NCBI GenBank assembly: GCA_011319805.1
Contig: SJRY01000281.1
Span: 124,001-188,000 of the forward strand
Origin: Macrocybe gigantea
Taxonomy: Eukaryota > Basidiomycota > Agaricomycetes > Agaricales > Callistosporiaceae
Length of the DNA stretch: 64,000 nucleotides
Reading direction: 5' to 3'
Shown: piece by piece, positions 47,265 to 59,340 of the stretch
Numbering within the stretch: the first letter of the stretch is position 1
Layout of the letters: each line of letters begins with the position of its first letter
Program-made: the position numbers and the translations under genes
Notes under the pieces: model-generated
Seen by the model: the letters and a program-made list of their open reading frames with translations, nothing else
Databases searched by the model: none
Told to the model about the DNA's origin: nothing

Positions 47265-50200
47265 ATGGCTGCAATATCTACCGTCGCTCGAATTGCGTAT
47301 TTGACCTCCGATGTTCTGGTAGACTCGTTGCCGTCCGCTCCAGCGACGTCACCATTTGCGCAAGCGTTCAATTCTCTTGCTAGCTCTGCGTCCCACAAGC
47401 CATCTCGCATATCCGCCCCTTTTGGTGCCGATCCTGGCACAATACTCCTTCACAATGCCGCCGCCAATCTCGTCACTCTAACAACCTCCGCAAATTCCCA
47501 ACTCCTCACAGGCCTACTCCTGCATTCTACCGAACTATCTGCGCGCCCACTTGTCATCCACGTAGCGCTTCGCGACGATTTATCCGACGTCCTTTTGCTT
47601 CGTCCTATCATTCCGTTTTTCCTTCTTTCCACGACTGCCCAACAAGCTCACGACAACGCCCTCTTGGCCGCAAGGCTCGCACGCACACAGAGGAAAGCAG
47701 TCGTCCATGCCTTCTTCGTAAGCCACAGCGAGGAATTTCCGGTCCAACTCCCGGAACAGGACGTCTTCCTCTTCTTGCTTAGCGAGCACCGTTCGGCCCA
47801 GGCCTCTCCAGCCTCTCCAAATTCCCATGTGACGACGTCATCTGTCCAATCCGACATCGCGCCATCTGCTTTGTTCAGTTTGTACGAGACCGCCGCCGTT
47901 GAGACTCTCGCGACCGTGCGTCGCCCCGTTCGCCCGTTCGTCACCCAAGGCGCACAGAACCCCCACACCGTGATTCTCGTCTTCGGCCAATGGCTCTCTC
48001 TACCAACCCTCGACGGCATCGCTTTCGTCTCTTTGCCGCTTCTCAGTCCCCTCCTTCCGTCGCGCCTTGTTGACGCCATTCCTCCAACCGCCACCAAAAT
48101 TGTGGTCCTCGAACAAGTCCACCAATGGAGCATGAAATGGCTTCCCTTCTATCTCGACGTCGTCAGTGCCTTACAACAGGTCGATCCAACCCGTCGTCCC
48201 GTCGTGCTCAGCGGCGTTTTAGGCGACACAGCCAACCTCACTGCGGAGCACGTCTTGCAATTCCTCGACGCCTCCCCGTCCCCTCTTTCCCGTCTGTCCC
48301 TTGGTGGTGCTCCTACTTCTGCCATCCTTAGTGTCTCTGCGCCCCATGTGCCCAAGCACGAGCTCGCATACACCAAAATTCTCGCCCAACTCTTCAACGA
48401 ACGACTCGAGATCGCCAATTCGCCCTCTCTCGTCGCCTCCCAGGGTAGCGTCGCCACCACCCCAGAGTACGCCCTTGGCCGTGTCCGTGGACAGCTCGAG
48501 TCCCGCACCAAGATTGTCGAGGCCGTCCGCGATCTCCTTCAGAGCGGCACCATCGACTCTCAGCTACACTCCCTCCTCAGCAGGTGGATTGTCGCCAAGG
48601 ACGACAGCGTCAAGAGCAGGTCCCTCGGCAGGCAGATTGTTGAGGCCCTCGAAAGCATTCACGTAGATCATCCCGCTGCCGACCGTATTCTCGCCCTGCG
48701 TGGCCATCTTCCGGCCATGTCTAGGTGGATCATCGGTTCTGACGCTTGGTCCTACGACCTCGGTGCGTCTGGCTTGCATCACGCGATCGCGTCTGGCCTC
48801 AACGTCAACATTCTCATCCTCGACACGCTGCCATACTCTGCACGGAACAGCGTAGACCCCCATCGCAGAAAACACGACGTAGGTCTGTATGCCATGAACC
48901 ATGGGGATGTCTACGTCGCCAGCGTAGCGGTCTACTCGTCCTACTCCCAAGTCCTGCAGGCTCTGATAGAGGCAGACCGCTTCAAAGGCCCCAGCGTCAT
49001 CCTCGCCTACCTACCATACCAAGCCGAGGACGCCCCCGCCCTCGACATCCTAAAAGAGACCAAACTCGCCATCGACACCGGCTACTGGCCGTTGTACCGC
49101 TGGAACCCGGCCAATGAGGACGATGGCAAAGAACCCTTCTCCCTCGACTCGGTCGCCGTCAAACACGATCTCCAGCTCTTCCTCGATAGGCAGAACCATC
49201 TTTCCCAGCTTGTGCGCTCTAAACCCCAGATTGCCACCGAGCTCGTGAGCAGCCTTGGCGAGAACATCAAGGAAATACGCAAGCAACGTGCCCAGCAGGC
49301 GTTTAACGAGCTTGTCACAGCTCTTGACGCGCCTCCTCTCCTCATCCTCTATGCGTCTGACGGCGGCGCGGCAGAGAAGATCGCCAAGCGGCTTGCCAAC
49401 CGCGGCAAGGCCCGCGGCCTGTCCACCACCCTGGCCACGCTGGATTCGATGACGCTCGAATCGCTCGCGCAGGAGGAATACGTCACCTTCGTGATCTCGA
49501 CCGCCGGCCAAGGCGAGCCTCCGCAGAACGGACGCAAGTTTTTCAAGGCGCTCAATGCCGCCGTCGCCCAAGGCGACAGCGTGTTTTCTAAGCTGCGCTA
49601 CTCGGTGTTTGGCATGGGCGACAGCCACTACTGGCCTCGCCCAGAAGATGCTCACTACTACAACAAGCCCGGAAAGGACCTTGACGCACGGCTGGAGAAG
49701 CTTGGCGGCGAGCGATTCGCGAAGCTCGGCTTGGGCGATGATCAAGACGCGGACGGTCCCCAGACTGGGTACAAGGTCTGGGAGCCACTGGTATGGAAGG
49801 CACTCGGCGTTGATTCGGTAGAGGTCGCAGAGTCCGAGCCAGAAGCCATCACGAACGAGCACATCAAAGCGGCATCAGGCTACCTCCGTGGAACTATCGC
49901 AGAAGGATTGCAAGACACTACCTCTGGCGCTCTTGCGCCTGCCGATACCCAGCTCACCAAGTTCCACGGCATCTACCAGCAAGACGACCGAGACATCAGA
50001 GACGAGCGCCAGGCGCAGGGTGTCGAGCCTGCCTTTGCCTTCATGATCCGTATCAGAATGCCGGCGGCATCTGCAAACCAGCCCAGTGGCTGCAATTGGA
50101 CCAGATCGCAGACGAGCACGGGTCAGGCTCCTTCAAGATCACGACCCGACAAACGTTCCAGTTCCACGGCGTCATCAAACGCCACCTGAAGTCTGCAATT

Positions 50201-52003
50201 CAAGACATCAACCGTGTCTTGTTGGATACCCTGGCCGCCTGTGGGGACGTGAACAGGTGAATCCACTCGAACATTGTCATGCAGCTCGGACTGATGATTT
50301 ATGAAAGGAACGTCGTCTGCTCCTCAATTCCGACAAAGTCTGAACTCCACAAAGAGGTTTATCAATTTGCAAAGGACGTCAGCGAACACCTGATACCCCG
50401 GACAACCGCATACCACGAGATCTGGTTGGACAAGAAGCTTGTCGCCGGTGGCGCATTGAAGGATTTCGAACCCATATATGGAGAATTCTATTTGCCGAGA
50501 AAAGTATATTTCTACGCCTCGCTTTTCTCCTTCCAACTGACCTCTGTGCCTTCTTGTTGCACAGTTCAAGATCGCCGTTGCCGTCCCTCCTACGAACGAC
50601 GTCGACGTTTTCGTCAATGACCTCGGATTTATCGCCATCGTCGGAGATGACGGAAAACTCGCTGGTTTCAACGTTACCGTCGGAGGCGGCATGGGTGTGA
50701 CCCATGGGAACAAGAAAACATACCCTCGACTAGGCGACGTCATCGGATTCTGCACTGTTGACCAGGGCAAGCAAGTCGCCGAGAAAGTCGTCTTGGTGCA
50801 GAGGGACAATGGCAACCGCGCCGAGTGAGTCATGCCATCTGCTTCCTTGCCACTCTATTGACTGACGTTTCGCAGCCGTAAGGTGAATCAGCCCGCGTTC
50901 AATCTGCGTTGAATCTCTTTTCTGCTCACCGTGATCTGATCAACAGAATGCCCGTCTCAAGTATACTATCGATCGTATGGGTCTGAACATCTTCAAGGCA
51001 GAAGTCGAGAATCGCCTGGGTTACAAGCTCTTGCCTGCCCGTCCCTTCTCTTTCGACAGGAACGTTGACGACTTTGGCTGGTCAGCAGGCGAAGACGGCA
51101 ACCGCCATTTCACCATGTTCATCGAGAATGGCCGCATTCAAGACGAGGCTGGTCGAGAATTTAAATCCGGTTTGCGGGAAATCGCCAAGATTCACAAGGG
51201 CGCCTTCCGGTTGACGACAAATCAACATCTCGTCATATCTGACATCGCCAACGACAATCTTGAAAATATTAAAAACATTCTTGCGAAGTACAAGCTTGAT
51301 AACCTGTCGCACAGCGGTCTTCGCCTCTCCTCTTCCGCTTGCGTTGCGCTTCCGACCTGCGGTTTGTTTGGTTATTGCTGTCATCTTCTTCCTACTCACA
51401 TGCATGTTAGGTCTCGCCATGGCAGAAGCGGAGCGTGTTAGTACACCTGGCCGTAGTTTTGTTATCTAACGCTAACAATGGTGGTTCAGTATCTTCCCTT
51501 GTTGATTGACAAAGTCGAGAAGATCTGCGAAGAGAACGGGCTTCGTAATGACGCCATCGTTATGAGAATGACTGGATGCCCCAATGGCTGCGCTCGCCCA
51601 TATGTCGCCGGTAAGCTGAATCCCCACGTCATCTGGGCATCTTTTCACCCGCTGTTTGCAGAGGTCGCATTCATCGGGAAAGCGCCCGGAACTTATTCCA
51701 TGCTTTTGGGTGGCGGCTACCACGGCGAGCGACTGAACAAGATATATAGAGGTACTTGCCCGTGTTTTCTTTGTTTCTGGAATGCCGAGGGCTGATGTTT
51801 GGTCAGAAACGGTCACCGAGCCTGAGATCCTCAACATCCTTCAACCGATGATCAAGAGATATGCGCTGGAGAGACTGCCGGGCGAGCATTTCGGCGACTT
51901 CACCATTCGTACGGGGTACATCTCGGCTACCACATCAGGAAAGGAATGGTACGTCCGAATGGGCGGCGAGGGTCAATACAGGGAGATCTCGGTCGAGGCT
52001 TGA
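47265..52003 (+). CDS. MET5: Sulfite reductase (NADPH) hemoprotein beta-subunit, one frame break and a 7-nt microexon
   Basis: Six-electron reduction of sulfite to sulfide in sulfate assimilation, with the flavoprotein Met10. Order: an N-terminal region of the PFOR-like type seen in Met5/Ecm17; a flavodoxin-like domain ([43 protein letters not shown]); then ferredoxin-like and sirohaem domains ([49 protein letters not shown]). The Fe4S4-sirohaem cysteines are in ACVALPTCG and [11 protein letters not shown]. At 50060-50062 one missing C breaks the frame inside the conserved [11 protein letters not shown] stretch. Exon 50876-50882 has only seven bases and is needed to read [18 protein letters not shown]. 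About 1,450 residues, as expected. Confidence 0.92.
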
Positions 52004-52148
52004 TCAAAACATATGTTGCACATGCTGTCTTGTAAATATGCTCTCGAATGCTATCGATGTGTGTTGTAGATAAATTGCGTATGAGGGGAGTGCAATTTTC
52101 ATTGACGGGTGATGCTTCCATCTAACTATAGTATGAATTTTTATCCAG

Positions 52149-54109
52149 TCAGGCCCGTTGGCTCTTGGCTTCCTCCAGGGCCTCCTTCAACGACGTCACC
52201 AGAGTTTCGATATCGCTACGCCGCGTGTCTGCCACGCTGATGCCCATGTGCCTGAGCGAATATGAAAACATTGTTAATTTTTTTTTTGGAGATTTGCATC
52301 AATAGCTTACCCAATCCGGAAATATTTCTCTGCAAGTCAAACAAATCAGTCTGGAAACAAAGAGAAACGTCGCGCCCAGACCTTTGATGCTCTTGTGAAG
52401 TCCGCCTGCCACCACAACTCCGCGCTGGGACAGGCGCGGCAGGAGATCGGCCGCGGTGATCCCATCAGGGAAGTACAGCTTGAGAGTAAAGGGGGAAATA
52501 AAGAACTATGTCATCGCAGCAACTTGGATCGACCTAGAAGCCTTACCGCCGTCATGCCATTCGCAGCGTATGCCGGATCGAGAGGAAGTTGCTTGAGTCC
52601 GATATCCTTGGCAGCATCCTTGATGCGCTTGCTCGCCTCACGATGGAGACTGAAGCGGTGTTCGAGTGAGGGCGACGATTTCGTGATTTGAGATAACGAC
52701 TGATGGAAGGCATAGATCAAGTTCACAGGCGGCGTAGCGAAATACGACGCCTGGCCGTTTTCATATGCTTTCATGATCGGGAGCCACCTTCAAAAGCTTG
52801 CGTTTAATAACGTATCTTCGTTCAAAGAATGACCAAGAGGTAGAATACCTGTTCCACCCGCCATAATATGATGTAACAGGTGCAGATCGGGACTCGAAGG
52901 CCTGCATGGATGTGAGCTCTCAAAATATAGAATGGTGGTGGAAAAGCCATGAAATTTGCCTTGATAGCTTTTTCACTGGCGATGAGTATGCTGAGTCCGG
53001 GTGGTGTTCCGAGGCCTTTTTGACTGGCGGTGAGAATGACGTCAAGGCCCCAGTCGTCCATGCGGATTTCTTCACTCGCGACTGAACAAACGGCATCCAT
53101 CACTACCTGCAGGAGGCTGAGTATTAATCACGAGGCGTCGGACGTGACTTCACGTACCAATGTCTCTGGAGAGACGCGTCTCACGACATCAGCCACGGCC
53201 TTCGCATCAGATAGCACGCCTGTGATCATTGTCAGCGGACGTTCTTCATGGTGTCATTCAGAAATGTCATCACCTGTCGATGTATCGACATGAGTGAAAG
53301 TGAGCACTTTATACTTCTTGACCTTCAATGCTTTTTCGATCTCTGACTCGCTGACTGCAGCACCGATCTCTGCTTTGACTTGATCGACGTTGGCACCGTA
53401 GGTCTTGAGACTAGAGGCAGATCTCAGTTCAGCTTGGAAGAGAATGACGACGCCTGGCTGCTCACCAGTCTGCAAAGCCGTCTCCAAAGTAACCGCTGTG
53501 TAAGACCAGTGCATGCTCCCCGGCTCGATGAGATTAGCAGCCACCTTTTTTGCATTTGGTTCAAGCAAGAGTGTATTAATGAGCCGAGAACGTTATCTTG
53601 CCTGATCCCAGCCTAAGGTCCCGCTTCCGCTGATGATAAAGGGTTGACCTTTTTTGGTGAAGACGACATCACTGCACTTCCAAGAATTAGATGACGCGTG
53701 GGCCGAGAACGCAGGGTCCAACTTGCCGGATCATGCGAATGCAGTCACCAAAGACTGGAATGAAATCAGGAGATACATGGGACATGGACGGGTGCGCATT
53801 TGCAAACAGGACCTGATACAGTCTCGGAATCCGATGTGCACCGGCTTAAAACATTCTCACCTCGTCTGCAACTTCTATTGGTCCGGGAATGCTACGTTGT
53901 AGTCAGGATATAGCTGACCGACACACGAACAAAGACGGCGTACACCAATAACCTGTATAGATCAGGAATCGCGGTGATAAGAGGCAGACCTGTGAAGGAA
54001 AAGCGATCGACGTACTTGTGGGGTGCCTAAAGACAGGAACTGGTCATGGCTCAAAGGTTTGCAACGAAGAAATGAAGCTGACCTGTCTGAATTCGTCTCT
54101 GCTGGTCAT
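52149..54109 (-). CDS. AGX1: Alanine-glyoxylate aminotransferase, copy 1 (one frame break, 9-nt microexon)
   Basis: PLP enzyme of fold type I that makes glycine from glyoxylate and alanine (or serine/pyruvate variants). The start MTSRDEFRQ splices to APHK, then a 9-nt exon (53944-53952), then IPGPIEVADEV. VLFANAHPSMSHVSPDFI follows. The substrate-loop GSGTLGWDQVAANLIEPG is followed by the frame break at the G run 53518-53521. HSGYFGDGFADC then resumes. Further: KVLTFTHVDTSTG, LVVMDAVCSVASEEIRMDDW, PLP lysine in TASQKGLGTPPGL, and YYGGW..W..IMKAYENGQ..YFATPPVNL. It ends EEAKSQRA. The direct tandem neighbour upstream is a paralog on the same strand. CACGTG lies about 80 bp upstream (54189-54194). 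Confidence 0.9.
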
Positions 54110-54304
54110 TGTATATCTGTATAGTCGATGAGGAAAAGGACGGTAAAGTCTGGCTGATCGTAGGATGGCGAGCATAAAAAGCAAGAGGCACGTGAACGGG
54201 GAGGGCGGTCCGGGTTTTATGCGGCGCTGAGCATCTCCTATCGGCATTCCGAAGGCGGAAATCGTCGACGGATCAAAATCACATTCACCGGCTATCCTGT
54301 CTAC

Positions 54305-56247
54305 TTAAAAATTCCTTGTCTTACAAGTTCCCAGCCTCCACTTCTCCCTCCGTTCAGCTTTGATCTCTTCCAGTGTCTCCGTCAAACTTTCCGTAATCCT
54401 CTCAATGTACCTCCGATTTGCATCTACCACCGAAGTGCCCATATGTCTGGTACAAGTAACGTGAATGCTCCGACATGACGAACAAGTCACACACGACTTA
54501 CCCAATGCGAATATACTTGTCTGGATCAATGTTTAACATGAGCACTGAGCAGCCATCGCAGCGACAATCCAAACAGACCTTTGATGTCGGCTACAAGGCC
54601 GCCAGCCATCACGACACCCTTTGCGGCTAACCTAGGTAATACGTCCGAAGCCTTTATTCCATCGGGTAAATAAATCTGAAAAGCAGACAGGTTCCCTCAG
54701 ATGTCCAGGGTTCTGGAAAACATAAGCGGAGCATACAGCTGTCATTCCGTTCGCAGCCTCCGCCGGCTCCCGGGCGATCTGCCGCATGCCGAGCTGTGCG
54801 GCAATGGCCTTGATTCTTTGGCTGGCCTGTTTATGCAGACGGTATCGTTCATCCAATGAAGGCTGCGACTTAGTGATCTCGGTGAGTGAAACATGATATG
54901 CTTTGATGAGATTGACAGGCGGAGTGGCAAAGTATGCAGCTTTGTTGTCTTCGTAGGCTTTCATGATGGGAATCCACCTGCATGTGTGATCAGTTCTGAT
55001 TCTGAGCCGGAGCACGGACCTCACTTCTTCCAACTGGCGTAGTAGGACGGGATTGGTGCTCGCCTGGAAGCGAAAGCCTGACATGCTCTCGTCAACGGAT
55101 CGGATCAGGAACATAAAGTCTGGGAAATGTCAAGTACCCTCAATGCTCTTTGGCTTGCAATCACAACGCTCAAGCCAGGCGGCGCTCCGAGGCCCTTCTG
55201 ACTGGCTGTCACGATGACATCGATTCCCCACGCATCCATGCGAATTTCTTCGCTCCCAACAGAACAGACTGCATCGAGAACGACCTAGACCGTTATATAT
55301 GAATGCTTCAATTCCTCGCGTCTCCAACTGTCAGACTCACCAATGTATCTGGAGATACTCGCCAAACGGTTTCCGCGATGGCCTTCGCATTTGACAGGAC
55401 ACCTGGGAATCCGACATGAATGTTTTGCCAGTAACTGGTATTGAATTGCTTTTTCGCAACTTACCGGTCGACGTGTCGACGTGCGTGATCGTTATTCCTT
55501 TGTATTGTCTCCTCCGAAGGGACGCCTCTATCTCGGACAAGTCGACTGTACGCCCGAGAGGCGCATTCAGCTCGTCCACTTTTGCACCGTAGGTCTCCAA
55601 ACTGCGAACGAATCCTAGTTCGACACGTGCGACCAACTTACACGAGCGAAAGGAAAGCCCACCATTCCTTGATGCCCGTACCGAAGTATCCTGTTCGAAG
55701 TACTAGCATGTAGTCGCCCGGCTCAACCAGGTTTGCGCCGACCTAGGTGCAAATTCTGTACAAACCAAGTCATGTCGCTGGCGAGAGGCCTCGTACCTGG
55801 TCCCATCCAAACGTTCCACTCCCAGCAATGAGGAATGGCTGCCCATTCTTCGTATCGACGACCTTTCTGTACGTAAAGGAGTTTTAGCAACGAAAGACGA
55901 CGAGATCTGCATTGCGCACCGCGTCATCCGAACACAGTCGCCGAACAGTGCAATCAGCTCTGGGGAAACATGAGAGAGCGGTGGTTCTGCGATTGCTTGA
56001 AGCACCTATAAGTAGTAATTAACATTGAATGGCAAGTCTGCGGCGGGTCAGGGACATCGTTGGCGGACCTCTTTCGAGACGTCGATCGGACCAGGTATGC
56101 TGTTATTGTCTTGTCAGTCAGGACGACAAGTCAGAGTAAGTGGTCACTGACGCAAGGAGGCTTGGCCAGCGTCACATCGCGGCATCAGTACATCGACTTC
56201 TTCATACTGTTGGCTCGAACCGCCTACCTTTGATTGGCCTGGGACAT
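54305..56247 (-). CDS. Alanine-glyoxylate aminotransferase paralog, copy 2 (9-nt microexon)
   Basis: A tandem paralog of the downstream AGX1. The start at 56247 gives MSQANQ. A 9-nt exon at 56152-56160 and the next exon then read SLLAIPGPIDVSKE, matching KLLVIPGPIEVADE of copy 1 at the same splice positions. All key parts are present: GSGTFGWDQVGANLVEPG, TGYFGTGIKEC, ITITHVDTSTG, VLDAVCSVGSEEIRMD, and the PLP lysine in TASQKGLGAPPGL. One active-site-proximal stretch differs: VLQAIAEPPLSHV in place of VLFANAHPSMSHV, so substrate choice may differ. No frame break was found. The C-terminus has an added basic tail (REKWRLGTCKTRNF) not present in copy 1. Confidence 0.85.
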
Positions 56248-56798
56248 TGTTCAGTTGCGTTTCAAGGGAAAAGCTGGATTTCTGATGACTTTACTTGTTC
56301 GCCACTCTTTTGTAGTGCAGATTTGCCGACCGACAAGGATGTCAAGGATGCAGGGAGAACTCTCGGATCTTCGTCCAGCTGAATGCCCTGTCAATTGGAG
56401 AAGGAGACTTGTGGGATCAAGCCAGGGTCGGCCATCCGGAAATGCGTCCATGCGGGATTAAGATGACCGAGGAGCAAATCAAAAAGGTTCGGCAATATCG
56501 TAGCTATTTTGTTCGGCCTATGTACATGGATACTTGCTAAGCAGTCCTTTATGTCGTATTGAGTTTGGGCCTTCACGGGAAGGCCGTCTTCCCGGATTCA
56601 AAGCGTCTGTTTAAACTGGGTTGATGAATTTCGCAAGCTCCAGGCCTTTTATATATAGTATGAGGTGCCACTCTGCATGGCATTCTACGACACGAATCAT
56701 TCAATTCCTCTCTATTCATTCAGAAACAACTTCTAGAATTACAATTACCGTTAATTCTGAATTCCTATTCGCTGAAAGCGGGTCCAGCTCACGTGAGA
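56248..56798. other. Intergenic: upstream region of AGX copy 2 and 3' flank of the dynein gene
   Basis: 551 bp with no gene I can support. CACGTG occurs at 56790-56795, immediately 3' of the dynein stop codon and about 540 bp from the AGX start. Confidence 0.4.
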
Positions 56799-59278
56799 TC
56801 AACGTCCAGCGACTATCTTCCCTTGATCTCCTTCTGCAACTCCGTTGGTATGAGCGCCGCCCACGATGCCGGCGACAGTTTTCTGCATGTCTGTCCACTC
56901 TGACTCCTTCGGTATCGCCAGATCGCCGATGTCGTAAATATACAACCTTCCATCGCTTCCTCCGAGAGCGGCACGCCGGCCATCTTTCCGGTCCCACTGC
57001 AGTTTGTTAATTGCTCTCCCAGAACCTATCGTGGCAGATACGAAAGGCACCTCAAGAGGCAGAGTAAGCATAACGTGGCCTCCTGAGGCCTTTTCAGCGA
57101 CTTGACTTACTTCTGTGTCGGAATTCAAATTCCATAGGTCGAATTGACCGGAGCCATCAACTGTGCCAAAGACCGCGGGGTGCGCAGGATGCCATTTCAC
57201 GTCGTAAACGTAATCATCGGCTTCATCAAAGGAATACAACGGTAACACCAACTGAGGACTGGAGGAAGGCTTCGCGAGAGATTTCGCCCGCCACAACTTG
57301 ACAGTCCAATCCACGGAACAGGTCAAGAAGAGGTCAGAGAAATCCACGGGTCCCACAAGGGGATGGAAATGAAGTCCCATGACAGGACCGGAGTGACCCT
57401 TGTACACGTCATAAGGATTAAGACCGGCCTTAGCGCCTGCGCGATCGTAACGGTTCGCTTGGTAGACGTTTCCTTCCTCTGTCCCGACCCAGAATGTTGT
57501 CGTCTCGTTGTCCGGGAAATCTAGGGTGGTAATGGCTACTTCTCCTGTTTTATTATGCCCGGCATGTACCAACTCGAGCGTTTCCTGCCGCGAAAGATGA
57601 GAGAAGTCTATTTTCAGACACAGACAGGGGCCGCACCTGGGGTTGCGCAAGCATATCCACTAACCAGCTGCATACCATGCCATCTGTGCTGCTCGTTATG
57701 AGATTGTGAGCGTTTTGCGTCCCCACCATCTGCATCGCATAGACAGGATGCGTGTGACCTGCTGCAGACAATGGCGTTTTCAGTACAGGAAGATGTTTCG
57801 AGCGTGTATCCCACAAGAGGATCTGTCCCGAATATGTGCCTCCGAATACGAGGTTGGAGTGGAAAGGGGAAAACGTTACGGAGAGCACATCAGACTGGAA
57901 ATAGAAGCGTTATTTGATGCAGTTGCAAGAAAGTGGGCAAGAGACATACTTGTGAATGAAAAACGAACTCTGGCCGTTCCAAAAGGTGCAAATTCCAGAC
58001 AGCGACGATGCCATCGGGTTCATTCAGTGCCGCCGGATTTTTATTGTACGAGACAACGTTCAATTCTGGGTACTAGGGAAATGCATCGTTCAATACCCAT
58101 ACCGGGCCCGGAAATGACACAAAAGTATACCTTGGGTGACCAGTCGATATCGGTTACCGACCTGTTTTTCCCATATCTTTCATCCCAAAATTCGCAGACC
58201 CGTTTCAAGCGACCTTCCGACTCATCGCTACGATAATGAGAAGAGTCGATGCTGGACGAGAGAACGTACGACATACCCTCCGGATTCGGCACCGATTGTA
58301 TAGTCGCGTATATAGTCGTAATTATCGTTCAATGCCCTTTGAACGATTTTAGAAGATTGTTCGACGAAGTCGAGGAATTCCGGGGCAGCCAAAATGCTGG
58401 CTCTCTCATCCTCTGAGAGCTCTACCACACGTAGGGTTGATGTCAGATAGCTGATGCGCTGAACCCATGCACGACTCACCGCGAATTTCTTGTTCGATCT
58501 CCTGGTCAAGTTTGATGCTCTCTTCTTCGAGCTCTTTTTCTCGAGCCAGTCGTTCGGCTTCAATTTCCTTTTCTCGCTGTATACGTTGTCGTAGCTCCTC
58601 TTCGATGTCTATCTGAATTTCCGTCTCGATCGTTGCTGTCTGCACCTCTTTGTTGTAAATTACGCGCTCCTGATATTGCAGATCAGGGACATAACAGCGC
58701 CACTGAAGGCGATAGGCAAACCTTCTGAGGCAGCTCGAAAAGTTCCTGCTCGACGTCGATTAGGTCATGATATACACGAGTTGTTGTCTCGCTAAAGACG
58801 CCTTGAGTCGACGACGGGAAGAATCGAATGATACGTACCGTTCATTAGTATTATTTGAAGGGGAAATGCTTGACTGTGCAAGCGTAGTACCCAGGCTGAT
58901 CCGGTCGGACGAGATGTCACTTTGCCTGCTTACACGTCCTGACAAAGATATCCCTAAACCACTAGAAGCAGGCAATGCCGATGTGGTAGTTTGAGAAGGG
59001 GTACCCGGGATGGAGGAAGGTGTAAGGTCGCCACTGTCAAACCCGTTTCGAACCGAGCTACCGACGAGGGAGTTGACAAGGTCATCGACATCCCTGCGCG
59101 TCACAGATGACTGAGCCGACTGGTATATTGACTATATTTCGAGTTTAAGGTGGAGAGAGTTGATCACTCGTACCTCTTTCTTCTCTGCATCCGCCTTCTG
59201 TCTCTCTGCTCGGGCCTTTCTGAGTTCGGCGAGCTTTGCGCGCTTCGCCTCGATCTCTGCTCTTCGTTTGTCGGACAT
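56799..59278 (-). CDS. Cytoplasmic dynein intermediate chain
   Basis: Links the dynein motor to dynactin and light chains. The N-terminus [23 protein letters not shown] is the family's charged helix that binds dynactin. A Ser/Thr-rich linker ([14 protein letters not shown]) and a Glu/Arg-rich coiled-coil stretch ([22 protein letters not shown]) follow. The C-terminal half has WD40 repeats: [62 protein letters not shown], and [18 protein letters not shown]. It ends QGKIVAGR. About eight short introns. Orthologs are dynein IC of Aspergillus and Dync1i of animals. Confidence 0.9.
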
Positions 59279-59340
59279 AGTTGGTGGGCAAGAGTCAAGA
59301 AGCCCACGTGAGTGGGCGAGCTTCATTCCCTTTCCTGATC
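59279..59340. promoter_or_regulatory. 62-bp divergent promoter, dynein IC / RPC53, with CACGTG
   Basis: The two ATGs are 62 bp apart. CACGTG at 59305-59310 is nearly central: 26 bp from the dynein ATG and 30 bp from the RPC53 ATG. Confidence 0.55.

Noticed and set aside
49050..49862. 270-codon minus-strand ORF
   Set aside because: Antisense of the flavodoxin part of MET5; no independent signals.
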